Below, piece after piece: positions 12,180-23,489 of a stretch of DNA of 64,000 nucleotides. Made by a program: the position numbers and the translations under genes. Positions within the stretch are counted from its first letter, which is position 1. Each line of letters begins with the position of its first letter. The notes beneath the pieces are model-generated. The model did no database searches and was not told where the DNA came from. It worked only from the letters and a program-made list of their open reading frames with translations. The stretch covers positions 279,329,242 to 279,393,241 of the forward strand of contig OY294067.1 of the NCBI GenBank assembly GCA_958510875.1. The letters run 5' to 3'. Source of the stretch: Endomychus coccineus (taxonomy: Eukaryota > Arthropoda > Insecta > Coleoptera > Endomychidae).

Positions 12180-12370
12180 TCAGCTCTCAAATCACCCAGA
12201 GTCACATCAAGCCTGGTCAAAGAATGCAGAAATACATTAGAGGAAAGCCAAGAGAAATGAAGTTGAACTCATTTGGGTCCCTGGACACAGTGGAGTTGAA
12301 GGAAATGAAAGCACAGACTTCTTAGCCAGGCGGGGGTCGTCCGGGACCCTGTCGAACAGGAGCCAATGGT
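12180..12370 (+). pseudogene. Non-LTR retrotransposon RNase H fragment
   Basis: One frame reads AKRNEVELIWVPGHSGVEGN followed by ESTDFLARRGSSG. VPGHSG-EGNE-AD is the C-terminal RNase H motif of R1/I-type retrotransposons. The fragment is about 40 residues, with nothing else of the element attached. Confidence 0.75.
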
Positions 12371-13559
12371 CACTTCATCAAATTGCGTGGGGGATCTCGC
12401 CCTTCTATCTTTAGATTACCACCAAGACACTGACGCGAAACTTCGAAGATTGGTTTGAACAACGTCTTCTTCAAAATATTGCCAAAAATAGCGTAATTGT
12501 AATGAACAGTGCTAGTTATCATAGTCGTCAAGTAAAAATGTTGCCTAGTTCTAACAGCAGACATTGAAAAAACGGAATCTTTTAGAAGTATTAAAGGTTT
12601 TCAAAATTAATAAGGAAAACGTATGTTATGAACTTGCAACAGGTTTCATCTGTGAATCTGTTATTATTAATGTGGTTGAAAATTATAACACAAATATCTG
12701 GTTAGGAGTTGTGTTTTGTTCTAGCATAGATCAAATTTCCTAGCCCGAAGTAAAATCTGTAACAGAGCAATTTCGCAATAATTACTACATCTGTTTTGAA
12801 TGGAATATCACGTGTTCCGGTTTAGATATACCTCTGGTCATTCATCTTATATGTAATATGCTAGTTATTTACCTAACAATATCAGTAAATTGATGCCACA
12901 CTACAAGACATAAAGTAAATAAATGTGTTCATGGCAGTATAAGTACAAATCTTATACCTGAATAAATATTTACAGTCTGTGTCTTTTTTTCAGCCATCCA
13001 CGAAGAATTAATGTACACCAGACTGAGTGGATGTAACACATTAACTTGAATACGAATTTGAAACTCAGTGGTTGAAGACCAGATAGTAAATGTGATGAAG
13101 TGTTAAAGAAGTATAAATATTTGTTTTGAGATTATATTACACGTGTAATTTGTGTTTGGGGATACTATTCCTCTTCTTCTTTCAAACGCACATACAATAA
13201 TTACGTGATGATAACATCTCAACATTATTCAACACTGTATGACAGTTGAATTCTTCATTCGTTTCGTTTACGTGGGAACATGCACTTTACTAAATTGTAA
13301 ACTATAACTTGAGGAAAAGAAGACGTCGCTTAATCGTTCTTTGTTTTATGTTTTGATGTTACTTTGGGAACGAATTTAATATCGTTAAGTTAGAGATGTA
13401 TGTAGGAACATTTCATACATGAATTTGCTGGAATACGTACAAAATAATACATTCATAGACAACCTCTTCAATGCCTTCTTACATAAGTATACGTGCTTTT
13501 AGCAGAGTTAAGGAGCTGTTGATTCGTTTTATAACTTGAATGTAGTGTTTTTAAGCTGT
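12371..13559. other. Non-coding stretch with one dispersed repeat
   Basis: Positions 12635-12690 (CATCTGTGAATCTGTTATTA and following) recur at 15325-15385. Otherwise I see no gene. Confidence 0.4.
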
Positions 13560-13835
13560 TCCATAGCTTTTATCGCGAGCTTTGAGCGCGGCGACCGAAT
13601 CAAGAAATTCCGTAACGAAAATAACCTAACACCCCCCACTCCGCCTACCATGTAGCTCGGCCGAGCGTTCGATTAACGTGTATGTATATGGTACGACTGT
13701 ACGAAGCTCGCACGGATCGAGACGAGCTGCTCCGAAATCGGACGAATACGTAAGCAGTTGTTTGTGAGACAGTATATAGGTGTATAGGTATCTATCATAT
13801 CTTCATAATGCCACACTCCCCTCATGTGCGCCCCG
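13560..13835 (+). promoter_or_regulatory. CpG-richer patch with strong splice donor; candidate promoter and first exon
   Basis: Against an AT-rich background this block has many CpGs (GCGAGCTTTGAGCGCGGCG and GCTCGGCCGAGCGTTCG). It ends in a good plus-strand donor, GCCCC|GTAAGTATAC, at about 13832. That fits the promoter and noncoding first exon of a plus-strand gene whose other exons I cannot identify. It may be chance or part of a mobile element, since the endonuclease ORF begins directly downstream. Confidence 0.3.
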
Positions 13836-13869
13836 TAAGTATACATGTGTGTATATATACTGTTGTAGA

Positions 13870-14413
13870 TACTGTTCCAAAAGGTGGGGTAGCTATTTAC
13901 CAAAATAATAATAATGTTACTAATATTATGACTCCGAATATTGAAATAAATATTGCACACGTTAGCGATGTTAATGTTAGGCGCTCATTTGTTGGAGATA
14001 TTTGTGCGTGCTTATGCAAACTTAGAAATGGCCTACACATAGTCATGGTAGCAATTCACATTTATCCGAATCCAAAATTGGACGAGGTAGAGCATTTTAT
14101 TCATCGCACTTTACTGGAGTACACTGAAGAAGAGTCGAAAATACTTGGTACAAATGGTAATAAATTTCCACTTATCTTGGCTGGCGATTTCAACATCAAC
14201 TTCGCTGATAAAAAATCAGAGCGATTGACAACTTTTCTTTCGGAAAAATTGAATTTGAAAATGAATAATGATCCTCAAGAATCCACAACAAAATATGGGA
14301 CCCCCATTGACGCGGTATTTTCCAGATATTTAGAGGATATCAAGTCTCAAACTTATGTTTCTTATTTCAGTTACCATAAACCTATAGTTTCAATGATAGA
14401 AATTCCAGAATAA
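13870..14413 (+). CDS. EEP-family endonuclease domain, Helentron-type (partial)
   Basis: An open frame runs to the stop at 14413. The in-frame ATG at 13808 precedes sequence unlike the family, so the homologous part probably begins at GGVAIYQNN near 13886. Visible motifs are GGVAIYQ, GDICACL, LILAGDFNINF (catalytic GDFN of endonuclease/exonuclease/phosphatase folds), TTKYGTPIDAVFSRYL (conserved D) and YFSYHKPIVS (conserved H). This form of the domain is attached to the Rep-helicase protein of Helentrons in many insects; I infer that origin, and no helicase is present here. A non-LTR endonuclease is the alternative. The frame is intact for about 175 codons, so the copy may be young. Confidence 0.65.
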
Positions 14414-14695
14414 CCTACATGTATTGTAAGATAATAAAAATATTTTAAACGATATTAACTCCTCATTTATTCAATAAAAGAAAAAAATTTGTTTTCTTAT
14501 CGGTCACCACGCTCAAAAAGTGTAACTTGAATTAATATCAAAGAAAAAAAAATACTGCATAAATAAGAAATAAATAAATAATTATAATTGCATAAGTTGA
14601 TACAAAATGCTATGCAATAGCTTTACCGCGGCAGTCCAAGAGTGCCACACGTATTTTTTTTTTATTATTTCGTTGAACATATGACATATGAAGAA
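14414..14695. other. AT-rich flank of the endonuclease ORF
   Basis: AATAAA-like signals occur within 80 bp of the stop. I see nothing else. Confidence 0.35.
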
Positions 14696-14699
14696 GTAT

Positions 14700-14925
14700 T
14701 GAGTATAAAGCTTAACACTCTCCTAATAACCAATAATGATTGTTTTTTGTACCCCCTTTGTTTCTAACTTACCCTAAACTAACCTAACTAACCTAACTTT
14801 GTTGATATAGAATGCAAATATTCCAATCGCGTTAATATTGACACTCTCATAATAACTAATAATGATTGTTCATTGTACCTCCCTTTGTTTCTAACCTAAT
14901 CTAACCTAACTCCATGTCATTGTCA
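14700..14925 (-). repeat. TTAGG-like repeat monomers, two units, inverted
   Basis: Two units of about 120-140 bp contain AATAACCAATAATGATTG, TTTGTTTCTAACTTACC and ACTAACCTAACTAACCT. They are the reverse complement of the units at 20600-20920 and 21755-21880. Confidence 0.75.
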
Positions 14926-14989
14926 TCGTCTTAGGCATATTTTCCGGCCCCTAAATTTCGATTTTTTCGATTAAAGACAAAAATCTTCG

Positions 14990-15185
14990 GGAGTAAAAGG
15001 TACGTAAAGGTAGGTACTCTAAGCTTTCAGCTAAGCTCGTCTCACGTTGAACGTATCAGAGAGAATTTAGAAAAGGTGGATGAAAGCTGACCGCCCATAG
15101 CAATAATTATACAAAAAAGCTAAGAAATTACAAGACCGAGGTAAAAGTATCAATTGTACCGGAAGATGGGGTGCAGTAATAGACC
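14990..15185. repeat. Fragment of the P6-type element
   Basis: Segments such as CAAGACCGAGGTAAAA (15132) and the region around GCTGACCGCCCATAGC (15088) recur in the interior of the intronic element at 45589-46560 (46137 and 46219). It is a diverged partial copy. Confidence 0.5.
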
Positions 15186-18079
15186 CGAACTGAACTGGTA
15201 TATAGATCTTCTTTCTAACGATTGTGAGAAATGAACTTCTATTCAATTTTTTAATTGAAAATTATGACCTCACACATGAGTCACACTAATTTATTTTAAA
15301 TTTAATATGAAACTTTGCGAATCATGCAGGTTGCATCTGTGAATCTGTGATTATTAATGTGGTTGAAAATCATAACGCAAATTTAATGAAATAAGTTTGT
15401 ATAGCAGTGCACTCTCCATAAATAACAACCAGAGCTCCCGTTACGGAACATGCTTCATCCAACTTATAAACTAATAATTCTGCAAAATAAACAGCATAGT
15501 CTAATTGATATCTATCCGGAATATGAATCATACATTTGGATGAATATGATTTGTATTGAGTAAATTATTTGGATATTCATCCTATTAATTTGGTCTCACT
15601 ATATTTTAATAATAGATACTGGATGACTAATTCAGTAGCGGAATCGACAATTCGGGAGTTATTTCTTTATTATACGAAAAAAATTGACAATTGAATTTGT
15701 GATATTCCATTTTTGAACAACTAAAAATAGTTCGGAAGTTGGAGAATAAAACTCAAATTTTACACAAAACGTTTAACATTTAACCTAAAAATGATGACAA
15801 ATTGTTTCACCACACTGTGGCATTTTCAAAGCAAGGAGTTATCAATTTCCGAAGTATTATGAATTTACAATACGTAAACGCCGAAACCATAGATATATAA
15901 CTAAGAATAGAGTCACTTTGATAAATATCACTACTTCAAACATCAACAACAACAATTCTGAAATTAAACTTAAAATAACAGCATTCCATTCCTAGATACA
16001 TAGACCATTTTACATAGAACTTGATAAGCCTGCTTTTGAGGGAGACTAGGACAGCTGTATCTATAATTGATACATTGATCCATGAAAAATAACCAAAATA
16101 TAATGTAAATGATATTTGACGTAAAGCATAAAGTGATGGTATTGGTCCTATAAACTATAAGAGAGTTCACACTGTGGATACCCTATAACACTATAAAAAA
16201 AAAATCCCAATACTATTTTAGTGGATAATGGTGAATTTTTCTTATTTATAATAGTCTTCTTGAGTGGCCTTATTATATTTTGTAATAGACAAGCGGAGAT
16301 AAAATATTGTTTTCAATATAGTTGGGCCTTTATGTTGATAGGCTACATATTTTCAAGGATTATAATCAACATAAATCGAGAGAGTGAATGAACAATTATA
16401 GAAGGGAAGGCACATCTAATTCGAATAATGTACACTTTCCATAGAATGTGTGTGCAGAATGGCGTTCGTTACACTATGACATAGAAAGACTGAGGTACTA
16501 CGAGGAAGTAGAATGTTAGTTGTTGATTATTATTAATACGGATAATAATAGGATGAAACTTGTATACGATGTTTTAAACATAATGCGATGTTACTCATCT
16601 CCTGTCCTCGAGTTTTTGTGAACAAAAATCGTGGTTATTTATACCGTAGAAAATGTATTTCACTTTCACTAATATATCGGCTGATATAAGGGAAGAAAAA
16701 TGCCTGTATACTTTCTAACTGCGTTGAGTGAATGCTCGGAGCTTTCTTCTCCTTCAAATGACCTTCGGAAACCCCAAAAAAATCGAATGCGTACTTCATA
16801 ATCTTGACGTCTTGACTGTTATCAAGTTATCATAATAAACTGAACAGTATTTAATTCATTATGTACAGTATTCTTTTAGAAGTATTCTAAATTTATAAAA
16901 TTTGAAAAGTTCAAATGGGGTTTTGGAGCAGTGAAATAATTATTTGGTTAGACTTTCTATTTCGACCATTGTGGGCGGTAGTAAAAATTGATAGAGTGTC
17001 AGTATGGAAAAGCTGGTAATGAATCTGCAAATATATAGTAAGAATTAACTAAGTATGCAATACAAACTTTCAAATAACCTACTAACCTAGTACTTCCAAA
17101 AGGATATTAAAATTTATTAATTTAACCTAATTTTTCTATCTTACTGACCATTTATTATTTTCATCGACCACTTATGAATTTATCCTTTTTTTATCTTATG
17201 TCCGTGTATTATTCCTCCGATCATATATTATCATACTGACCATTTAAAATAAAGTACTGGAAAAGTGTACCTTTTTTTATACTTTAACTACACGAGAGGG
17301 AAACCTATGATGCCAACAGTGAATGTAGTGTTATGAAGTATGGAAGTTTCCTTTAGTCAAGGTTCTCCAGATTGCATTAGGCCATCTACTCGTGGGTAGC
17401 TGGCGTTAATTGTATATTACCTCGCTGGCACTTTCTGTTGATGGATAATATACATATCAGCAAAAATATCGTTACGCTGATCAACCAGAGAAGGCGCAAC
17501 AGCTGTCCGGAACTATTTGGCTGCGGTTGTCAGTGATGTCCACTGATCAGTCTAGAGTTATGTAATACAATCCATCAACACTTTTGTATCAATTTCTTCG
17601 CCCATCTAATTGGATATAATGAAACGTTATGTATTAGAAATTAGAATGCAATATAATAATTGAGACTTAATCGTTTTGAATTCAACTCAATACAGTTTTG
17701 TATAGAATTCCGTATGTTGGCTTATGACATTAACCGAACTAACAAATAAATGATAATGGATAAAGATGAGTTTTACTCCACATCTTATAAATCAAAACAG
17801 ATGAATAATTTTATATTTCCACTAGTATTCTAATATATTTTTCTGAACCATTAAATTAATATGTTTTATTTCGATAGTGTCATATATATTTCTAAAAGTC
17901 AAGTTCAATCGATTGAATTATCGTCTTAATAATGAACTACAATATTTAATAACTAATGACCCACATAATGTAATCGCGTTTGAATTGATGTTATGACAGA
18001 CAATTGTCTGAAATTATTTCGGTTCAACGTCTTCAAAATATTTCAGAGAATTTCAAAATTACAAAAACATGCAATAACT
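15186..18079. other. Long non-coding stretch with small dispersed repeats
   Basis: Positions 15325-15385 repeat 12635-12690. Positions 15785-15840 (GTTTCACCACACTGTGGCAT) recur inverted at 22070-22105. I found no gene, tRNA or long ORF. The hydrophobic ORF at 15970-16170 has no recognisable homology. Confidence 0.4.
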
Positions 18080-18640
18080 TTGAAGTCGAGCCTAATCAAC
18101 AATACAAGTTGCAGTTCCAAATAATACCATTTCGGCAATCCTTCAAAATAGGCGTTTGTTTCAGCGATGACCTAATCGTTGAAACCAAATCTCTTGCCGC
18201 CGAGCCATTTGTTCAAGTTTGGAAACAGCTGAATATCTCAGGGGGGCAAATCTGCAGAATATCGTGGTGGATGACGAACCGTTTCGTAGCTCAATTCATG
18301 CAATTTTGCCATTGCCACTGCGGACCTGTGCGCCGTTATCCTGGTGGAAGAGAACTTTTTTCTTTGCCAGCCGCTGTCGCGGCGATTAACCCACTTTGGC
18401 CTTTTTCGGCTTCGATCCGCCAGGACAAGTCCACTGTACTTTGGTCTCTGTTGTGTTGTGATGGATCCATGTTTCGTTCACGGTTACGAAATGGCGCAAA
18501 ATCCTCAGCGTCTTTTGTAGTCATACAACGAAAATCGGTAAAAAAAATCATGTGATGCTTTGGTTTGCGTTGTCTTTCCCACACAAGAAATAATGTTTAA
18601 TCAAGACGCGAAATTCACTTTTGTCTATGTTTACAAAAAT
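18080..18640 (-). pseudogene. Mariner transposase pseudogene
   Basis: The minus strand reads FVTVNETWIHH (mariner DETW, with Asp replaced by Asn), GGSKPKKAKV, KKKVLFHQDNGAQ (second Asp intact), LNKWLGGKRFG and ETNAYFEGLPKWYYLE. Order and spacing follow mariner. A block between KAKVG and KKVLFHQDN is deleted, and frameshifts occur. The plus-strand open frame across this region is only its shadow. Confidence 0.8.
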
Positions 18641-19964
18641 CTTCAAGGTTGCTTGCTATTGCTTTCGATGGGTGTCAAACAGAACTGAATGACATATCAG
18701 TCTAAACATTTTAATGCGTTCTAGTTAAAGATGAAACATCATAAATGTCACATGCGATTTTCGATTGTGGCGCCATCTGTTTTATTATTCATATATTAAT
18801 ACTAGGCATAATTACTATAATATTATGTTCCATGACTGGTATTTATTAATGAGAAATTCAATGTTATTGTATAATTAGAACACGATTATTTGAAGGTTGA
18901 AAAATAAGCGGCGGTAAATGACACTTAACGAAACGAAACAATATAGAATGCCTAATCAACGTAGTCCCCAGGTTCAACAAAAACGGTAACCAATAAATTG
19001 ATTATTCACAAAATAAATTCATATTTAATGAATCGTGTTACATACATTCCTGGCAAGATGTAAATTAAAGTAAATATGACGTCCCCAGTGTAATTCTTAG
19101 TTATTAACTGGTAGTATCTGGTTTTATTGATATTGATTCACAGTGGAATATTCACCTATCAATTAACATTAGTTTTCTCATCAATGGCGAAAGAGATTTT
19201 CAATTTGTCTGAGTACTTTCTGATTAAGTATTGAAGCAACTCGAAAACATGTTAATTATGTAGTAGCTCCAAATTTTTTTACATCAAGCTTAGATCGAGA
19301 TTCGACATTTCTACTTAAAATGCATCATTTCCAACAATTCAATGAGCAAAGTGATAAAACTTTTCCTACATAGTTTTACATATATTTTATACTTTATGAA
19401 TGCTTTAGTTACGAAGACAACACGCAAGTTCGTTCTGGGAACTACAAGATACTATTATAAAAATTGTGTTAGCGCCCACTCTTAGAGTAATTCACTTTAA
19501 TTCTTCTTTCCCAATTAGGACCAGAAAAGCTTGTATAGTTGAATGTAATAAATGTGAAGTTATTTTAATATGTAATAAATTTATGAGTGGGATGATTCAA
19601 ACTGGTCTAAAATGTAAAAGAGGAAAGCGTATTTAATTCAAAGCAGTAAGTATATTTTATTTATTGGGAGAAATATTTGATTATACTTCTAGACAATATT
19701 AAGTTGTATTAGTTTGAGATATTTAATATTTACAAATGGATTTACATATTACTAATATATTCAATTTTACTTTGTCAACATGAAATTAGAATGTGAATAT
19801 TCAATAAGAATGCTCTAAATCTGGTATATTCTCAAGTAGATAAGAACGATCAAAACAACAAATTTTGCATGTTTGATATTCATAAATCAATTTTTTTTAG
19901 AAAAAAGAATACAATTAATTAATCAAGAGATAATTTTGCTACATTTGCAGTTTATAACCTATGG
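18641..19964. other. Non-coding stretch, nothing recognised
   Basis: AT-rich. No gene, RNA or structured repeat was seen. Confidence 0.4.
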
Positions 19965-20050
19965 TATGATAACTTCTCTGCCACCTACATAGGATAGACA
20001 GGACGTAATTTTAGTGTACACTTCCAAGAACACTTTAATTTACCTGTAGA
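19965..20050 (+). pseudogene. GIY-YIG fragment of a Penelope-like element
   Basis: One frame reads TYIG-TGRNFSVHFQEHFN with a stop in place of Q. This is the YIG half of the PLE GIY-YIG nuclease (YIGQTGRNFxxRFxEH). Nothing else of the element could be followed. Confidence 0.55.
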
Positions 20051-20598
20051 GAGAATATTGTAATTGAATTGAGCGTAATAAGAAATAACTCTCTGTTACC
20101 GTGTGATAATGATAACATTAAATTAGTGCTAAAGCCACTAGTAAAAGCCACTTTGCAAGATATTTTCTGCAACGTCATCTCAATCATAACCTTTACAGTC
20201 CACCCGCCTCTAATAACATACCTATACCATTATAATAATAATATTAAGGAATTACATCTTACTTATACCTCGAGCATAGCCTACTAGAGAGATAGATCAT
20301 CAGCAATAGTTTGTGACGTCACCAAGTAGGGCCGACTCTACAGCTCGAAGCGCATTGTATTCTGATGGAATTGGCCTTTAAATACCATTTAAAATTACAA
20401 TAATAAATATTTTTGACTGTTAATTATCAACCGAATTGAATTGTATGAATTCACATATGATTGAAAATAAAATGAAACTAAGACCACTTTGAACAAAGTC
20501 CATCGTTTCCTACAGGCCATATTAATTTAGATGAATGTATAATTTTACCTTTTGCAAAAAATTAAATATTTAAATTTCTTTCGATATTAAAACCTGAA
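20051..20598. other. Non-coding stretch, nothing recognised
   Basis: The 72-codon ORF at 20069-20287 shows no known motif and I do not support it as a gene. Confidence 0.35.
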
Positions 20599-20925
20599 AA
20601 AATCTCTGTAACATAGGTTAGGTTAGGTCAGGTTGGAAACAAATGGGGTAGATTAAACAATCAGTATGGGTTATTATGAGAGTATTAGGATTAGTGCGAT
20701 TATAATATTTTCATCCTATATCAACAAAGTTAGGTTAGTAGGTTAGGTTATGTTAGGTTAGTAGGTTAGGTTAGATAAGGTTAGAAACATAGGGGGTACA
20801 ATAAACAACCATTATTGGTTATTATGAGAGTTTTAAGATTAACGCGATTGCAATATTTTTGCATACTATATCAACAAAGTTAGGTTAGTAGATTAGGCTA
20901 GGTTAGGTTATGTTATATGTTATAT
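20599..20925 (+). repeat. TTAGG-like repeat monomers
   Basis: Two full units and part of a third each contain TTAGGTTAGG-type runs, GGTTATTATGAGAGT and ATCAACAAAGTTAGGTTAG. The units resemble those at 14700-14925 and 21755-21880. Pentamers are imperfect and embedded in a longer monomer, so this is an interstitial repeat, not a telomere. Confidence 0.75.
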
Positions 20926-20999
20926 CCGTATGGTCATCAATATTTAAATTTAAAAATTTTACAAATATTTTAAATTCTATAGGCAGGAAATTAAATTTG

Positions 21000-21720
21000 A
21001 GAACGACTAGTGCCTATCCAGCGAAGCAATCGAAATATTGACTGACTCCCCTCCATTACATCTGACAGTACAGGAGCGTAAAGAAATATATGAAGGACTA
21101 TCCAAAACAGAAGCAAGAAAAAATCTTATGTGAAATCGGCATTACCGATGGAACACAACTACGCAAGCTTCTCACACGAAGAGTTCAATACCAAACATAG
21201 AGAAATGGCTCAAGAGAAAACATGGAAAAGTAAACCATTACTTACTATCACTCAAGTCCTGAAACGACATGTGTGCTTTAGAGAATAACTTCACCGATTC
21301 AAATTAACAGACGATAATATACCTATGTACATACTGTGGGAGCCCAGATTCTCCACATCACACGACCATAGTTTGTCCGAGATGGGAGATAAAATAGACA
21401 AAGGAAACGATACAAAAGTTTCGAGAAACCACTATAGATCAAAACACTATGGTAAATAGTATGATCGAGAATGAACAATCTTGGAAGAAATACGAAGAGA
21501 TAATAAAAAATATAATCGCGAAGAAAGAAGACCAGGAGCAGGGAGAAAACCCCTCTAAGCATTCCAAAAAGAAAATGAATCCAAGATCTGACGCAGTCCA
21601 TATCCTGAAGCAATGCGAGGACGAGGAGCGGTCCCGGGTTTTAGCAGGTAGCTTGTAAGAGTAGTCCTGCACTGCCGAGTAGTGATAGAATCAAAGCTCT
21701 CAGTGTGTTCTAAGCATTTC
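21000..21720 (+). pseudogene. Non-LTR retrotransposon C-terminal fragment
   Basis: Blocks seen in order are LTDSPPLHLTVQERKEIYEG, HRFKLTDDNIPM with CGSPDSPHHTTIVCPRWE (C-terminal CCHC-like zinc motif), and MIENEQSWKKYEEIIKNI. This is the region after RNase H in R1/I-like elements. Stops and frameshifts interrupt it at about 21180-21400. Confidence 0.7.
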
Positions 21721-21754
21721 CTCTCAACCGAAAAAAAAAGGTACAATAAAAATC

Positions 21755-21880
21755 AATATTGGTTATTATGAGAGTGTTGAGCTTAAGGCGATTACAATAT
21801 TTGCATTTTATGTCAACAAAGTTAGCTTGACCTAACTATGCACAATAAAAAATCATTATTGGTTATTGTACAAATATTTG
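21755..21880 (+). repeat. TTAGG-like repeat monomer, single unit
   Basis: It shares GGTTATTATGAGAGTGTTGA, the CAACAAAGTTAG block and a second partial GGTTATT with the units at 20599-20925. Confidence 0.65.
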
Positions 21881-22439
21881 GGTACAGAAGGGTGGTGGGC
21901 CTAGGCAGCAGGTACTACATGCTAATTATCTGACCTGTCATTCACAATCAATACAAACCTTACCTCAATTTACGTCGACCCATAATTCACCACCATCTCT
22001 CAATTTATACAGCATTCAGTTTAATTCCTAATATTTAAGGCCATAATTTTAGTTGATAAATCCTAGCTTTGTGAATGCCACAGTGTGGTGAAACAATTAG
22101 TCAGCATTAATACTAAATTAAATGTTACAAGTTTTATGTAAATTTGAATTTAATTCTCCTTCCGAAAACCTGTATGTTACCCATCTGGACTCTCTCTCTC
22201 TCTCCAAATAGATATGAAGTATGAAGAGGAGGTAGGTCAAATAGGATTTCTATAGGAGCCATGTGGAACAGATGGCTCCGGTAAAGGTCAGGTAGGATGT
22301 CTTTGTAAGCTAGTGGAGAATGGTATTAGACACACACACACATTATCACGAAAGGTAGGGTTGACCACGAGAGCTCCATAAAGTTTCGATTATACATAGG
22401 CAGCAGGTCGAAGCGGCTGTTAACTCTGTACGAATACAT
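21881..22439. other. Non-coding stretch with short microsatellites
   Basis: (CT)n at about 22190-22204 and (CA)n at about 22331-22342. Positions 22070-22130 are the inverted partner of the repeat at 15785. No gene seen. Confidence 0.4.
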
Positions 22440-22700
22440 TTATAATTATATATAAATTCTTGGGAAATAGGTCACACTAACACATATGCTCATTATTTTC
22501 GTCTTTACGTACGTTTCGGTCTCACTACTATCATCAGAAGACGTATCAATGTCTAAGACGGAATTTCATTAAACTAATTGTATGAGCATAAAGCGTCCTT
22601 ATCTCACGAATTTTAATTGGAAATGCCCACGTTGCCGAAACGAACAGAAACACGAGTAATCGAAATTGTAACACATTAATGTATATGAATATGTATCAAG
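22440..22700 (-). mobile_element. Penelope-like family A repeat segment, inverted
   Basis: The minus strand matches 28850-29070 base for base over long stretches: ATTTCGATTACTCGTGTTTC, the GGACGCTT block, the hammerhead-like motif and ATTTCCCAAGAATT. No coding part is attached. It directly abuts the PLE-B element. Confidence 0.65.
22500..22543 (-). ncRNA. Hammerhead-like ribozyme motif (PLE-A)
   Basis: The minus strand reads CGTCTT (stem I), CTGATGA (core), a 13-nt stem II region, GAAAC, GTAC, GTA (cleavage triplet), AAGACG (stem I, fully complementary to CGTCTT). Stem III would be AC/GU only, or ACGT pairing between two molecules. Stem II has lost pairing (AGTA against GACC). Such minimal, possibly dimeric hammerheads are known from metazoan PLEs. 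Confidence 0.55.
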
Positions 22701-22740
22701 AATCCACTGCTTAGCAATTTTCTTATAAAATACGAAGTCA

Positions 22741-23489
22741 TTCTAGAAAAATCTTGTCTTCCGGATGGATTCCGCGTCACAAAAGCTCGACTTGATGCCG
22801 ACGTTTCGCCAACCATTACAGGTGCCATCTTCAGGGCAGGCTTGAGGCTTGAACTGAAACTGGTTCTACTGGTTTCTGTAGCAGTATTTATTGTAGGAAA
22901 AATTCTTCACGCTACATAGTTCACTGCTTTTATTCCGGTGGTTACCTTCGTTCCGGCACCTGACCATGCCGTTGTGCGATCATGTGCGAAGTGGAATTTT
23001 CGAGGATGGGTTTCCAAATGTTGGGAAGGTAATATCCTGAGTCACGGTTCAGATTATTCGGATGTTTTAGGATTTTTATAGCTTCAAGGATTTTTCGCTG
23101 ATAGAAGTTTGAGGCTCGGGCTGGAATTTTGGTATCTTCAAAAAGGATTTAATGATTTGTGTCAAACTTGTGTTCCGCAAGTGCAGATCTACTGGTGTCA
23201 CGAAGCCTTGTACAGCGCTCATGTTCTTTCACACGAGTAGCTACTGTACGACCTGTTTCACCAATGTAGACTTTACCGCAAGAACAGGGAATGCTATAAA
23301 CACCTTCTAAGTGGAGAGGAGGAAGGGGATCTTTGATAGGTTTGTAAGACTGAGATAATTTTGGAAGTGTGAAAAACGGGTAGAAATATGTTTTTTGAAG
23401 ATTTTGGAAATTCGATCAGTTATGTTTTGAATATATGGAAGATAGACCAAGGATAAAGCAGGCAACATGGTCGCGAAAAGCTTGTTCCC
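22741..23489 (-). pseudogene. Penelope-like family B, GIY-YIG part (inverted copy)
   Basis: On the minus strand the frame from about 23500 down encodes LVYLPYIQNITDRISKIFKK and KIPFLLST, then the GIY-YIG nuclease GVYSIPCSCGKVYIGETGR and ATRVKEHERCTRLRDTSRSA, then FYQRKILEAIKILKHPNNLN. It ends near 22980, followed by the hammerhead-like motif and a tail. A stop replaces Q after KFDTNH near 23155. It mirrors the plus-strand copy to its right, so the pair forms a head-to-head inverted repeat. The reverse transcriptase part is lost on this side. Confidence 0.8.
22796..22838 (-). ncRNA. Hammerhead-like ribozyme motif (PLE-B, inverted copy)
   Basis: The minus strand reads TGCC (stem I), CTGAAGA (core), T, GGCA...TGGC (stem II, one mismatch), GAAAC, GTC (cleavage triplet), GGCA (stem I). 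It is the same layout as at 24459-24501. Confidence 0.6.

Noticed and set aside
18004..18555. Plus-strand open frame of 183 codons
   Set aside because: It is antisense to the mariner transposase readable on the minus strand.
20599..20925. Telomere
   Set aside because: TTAGG units are few, imperfect and part of a longer interspersed monomer; unrelated sequence continues on both sides.
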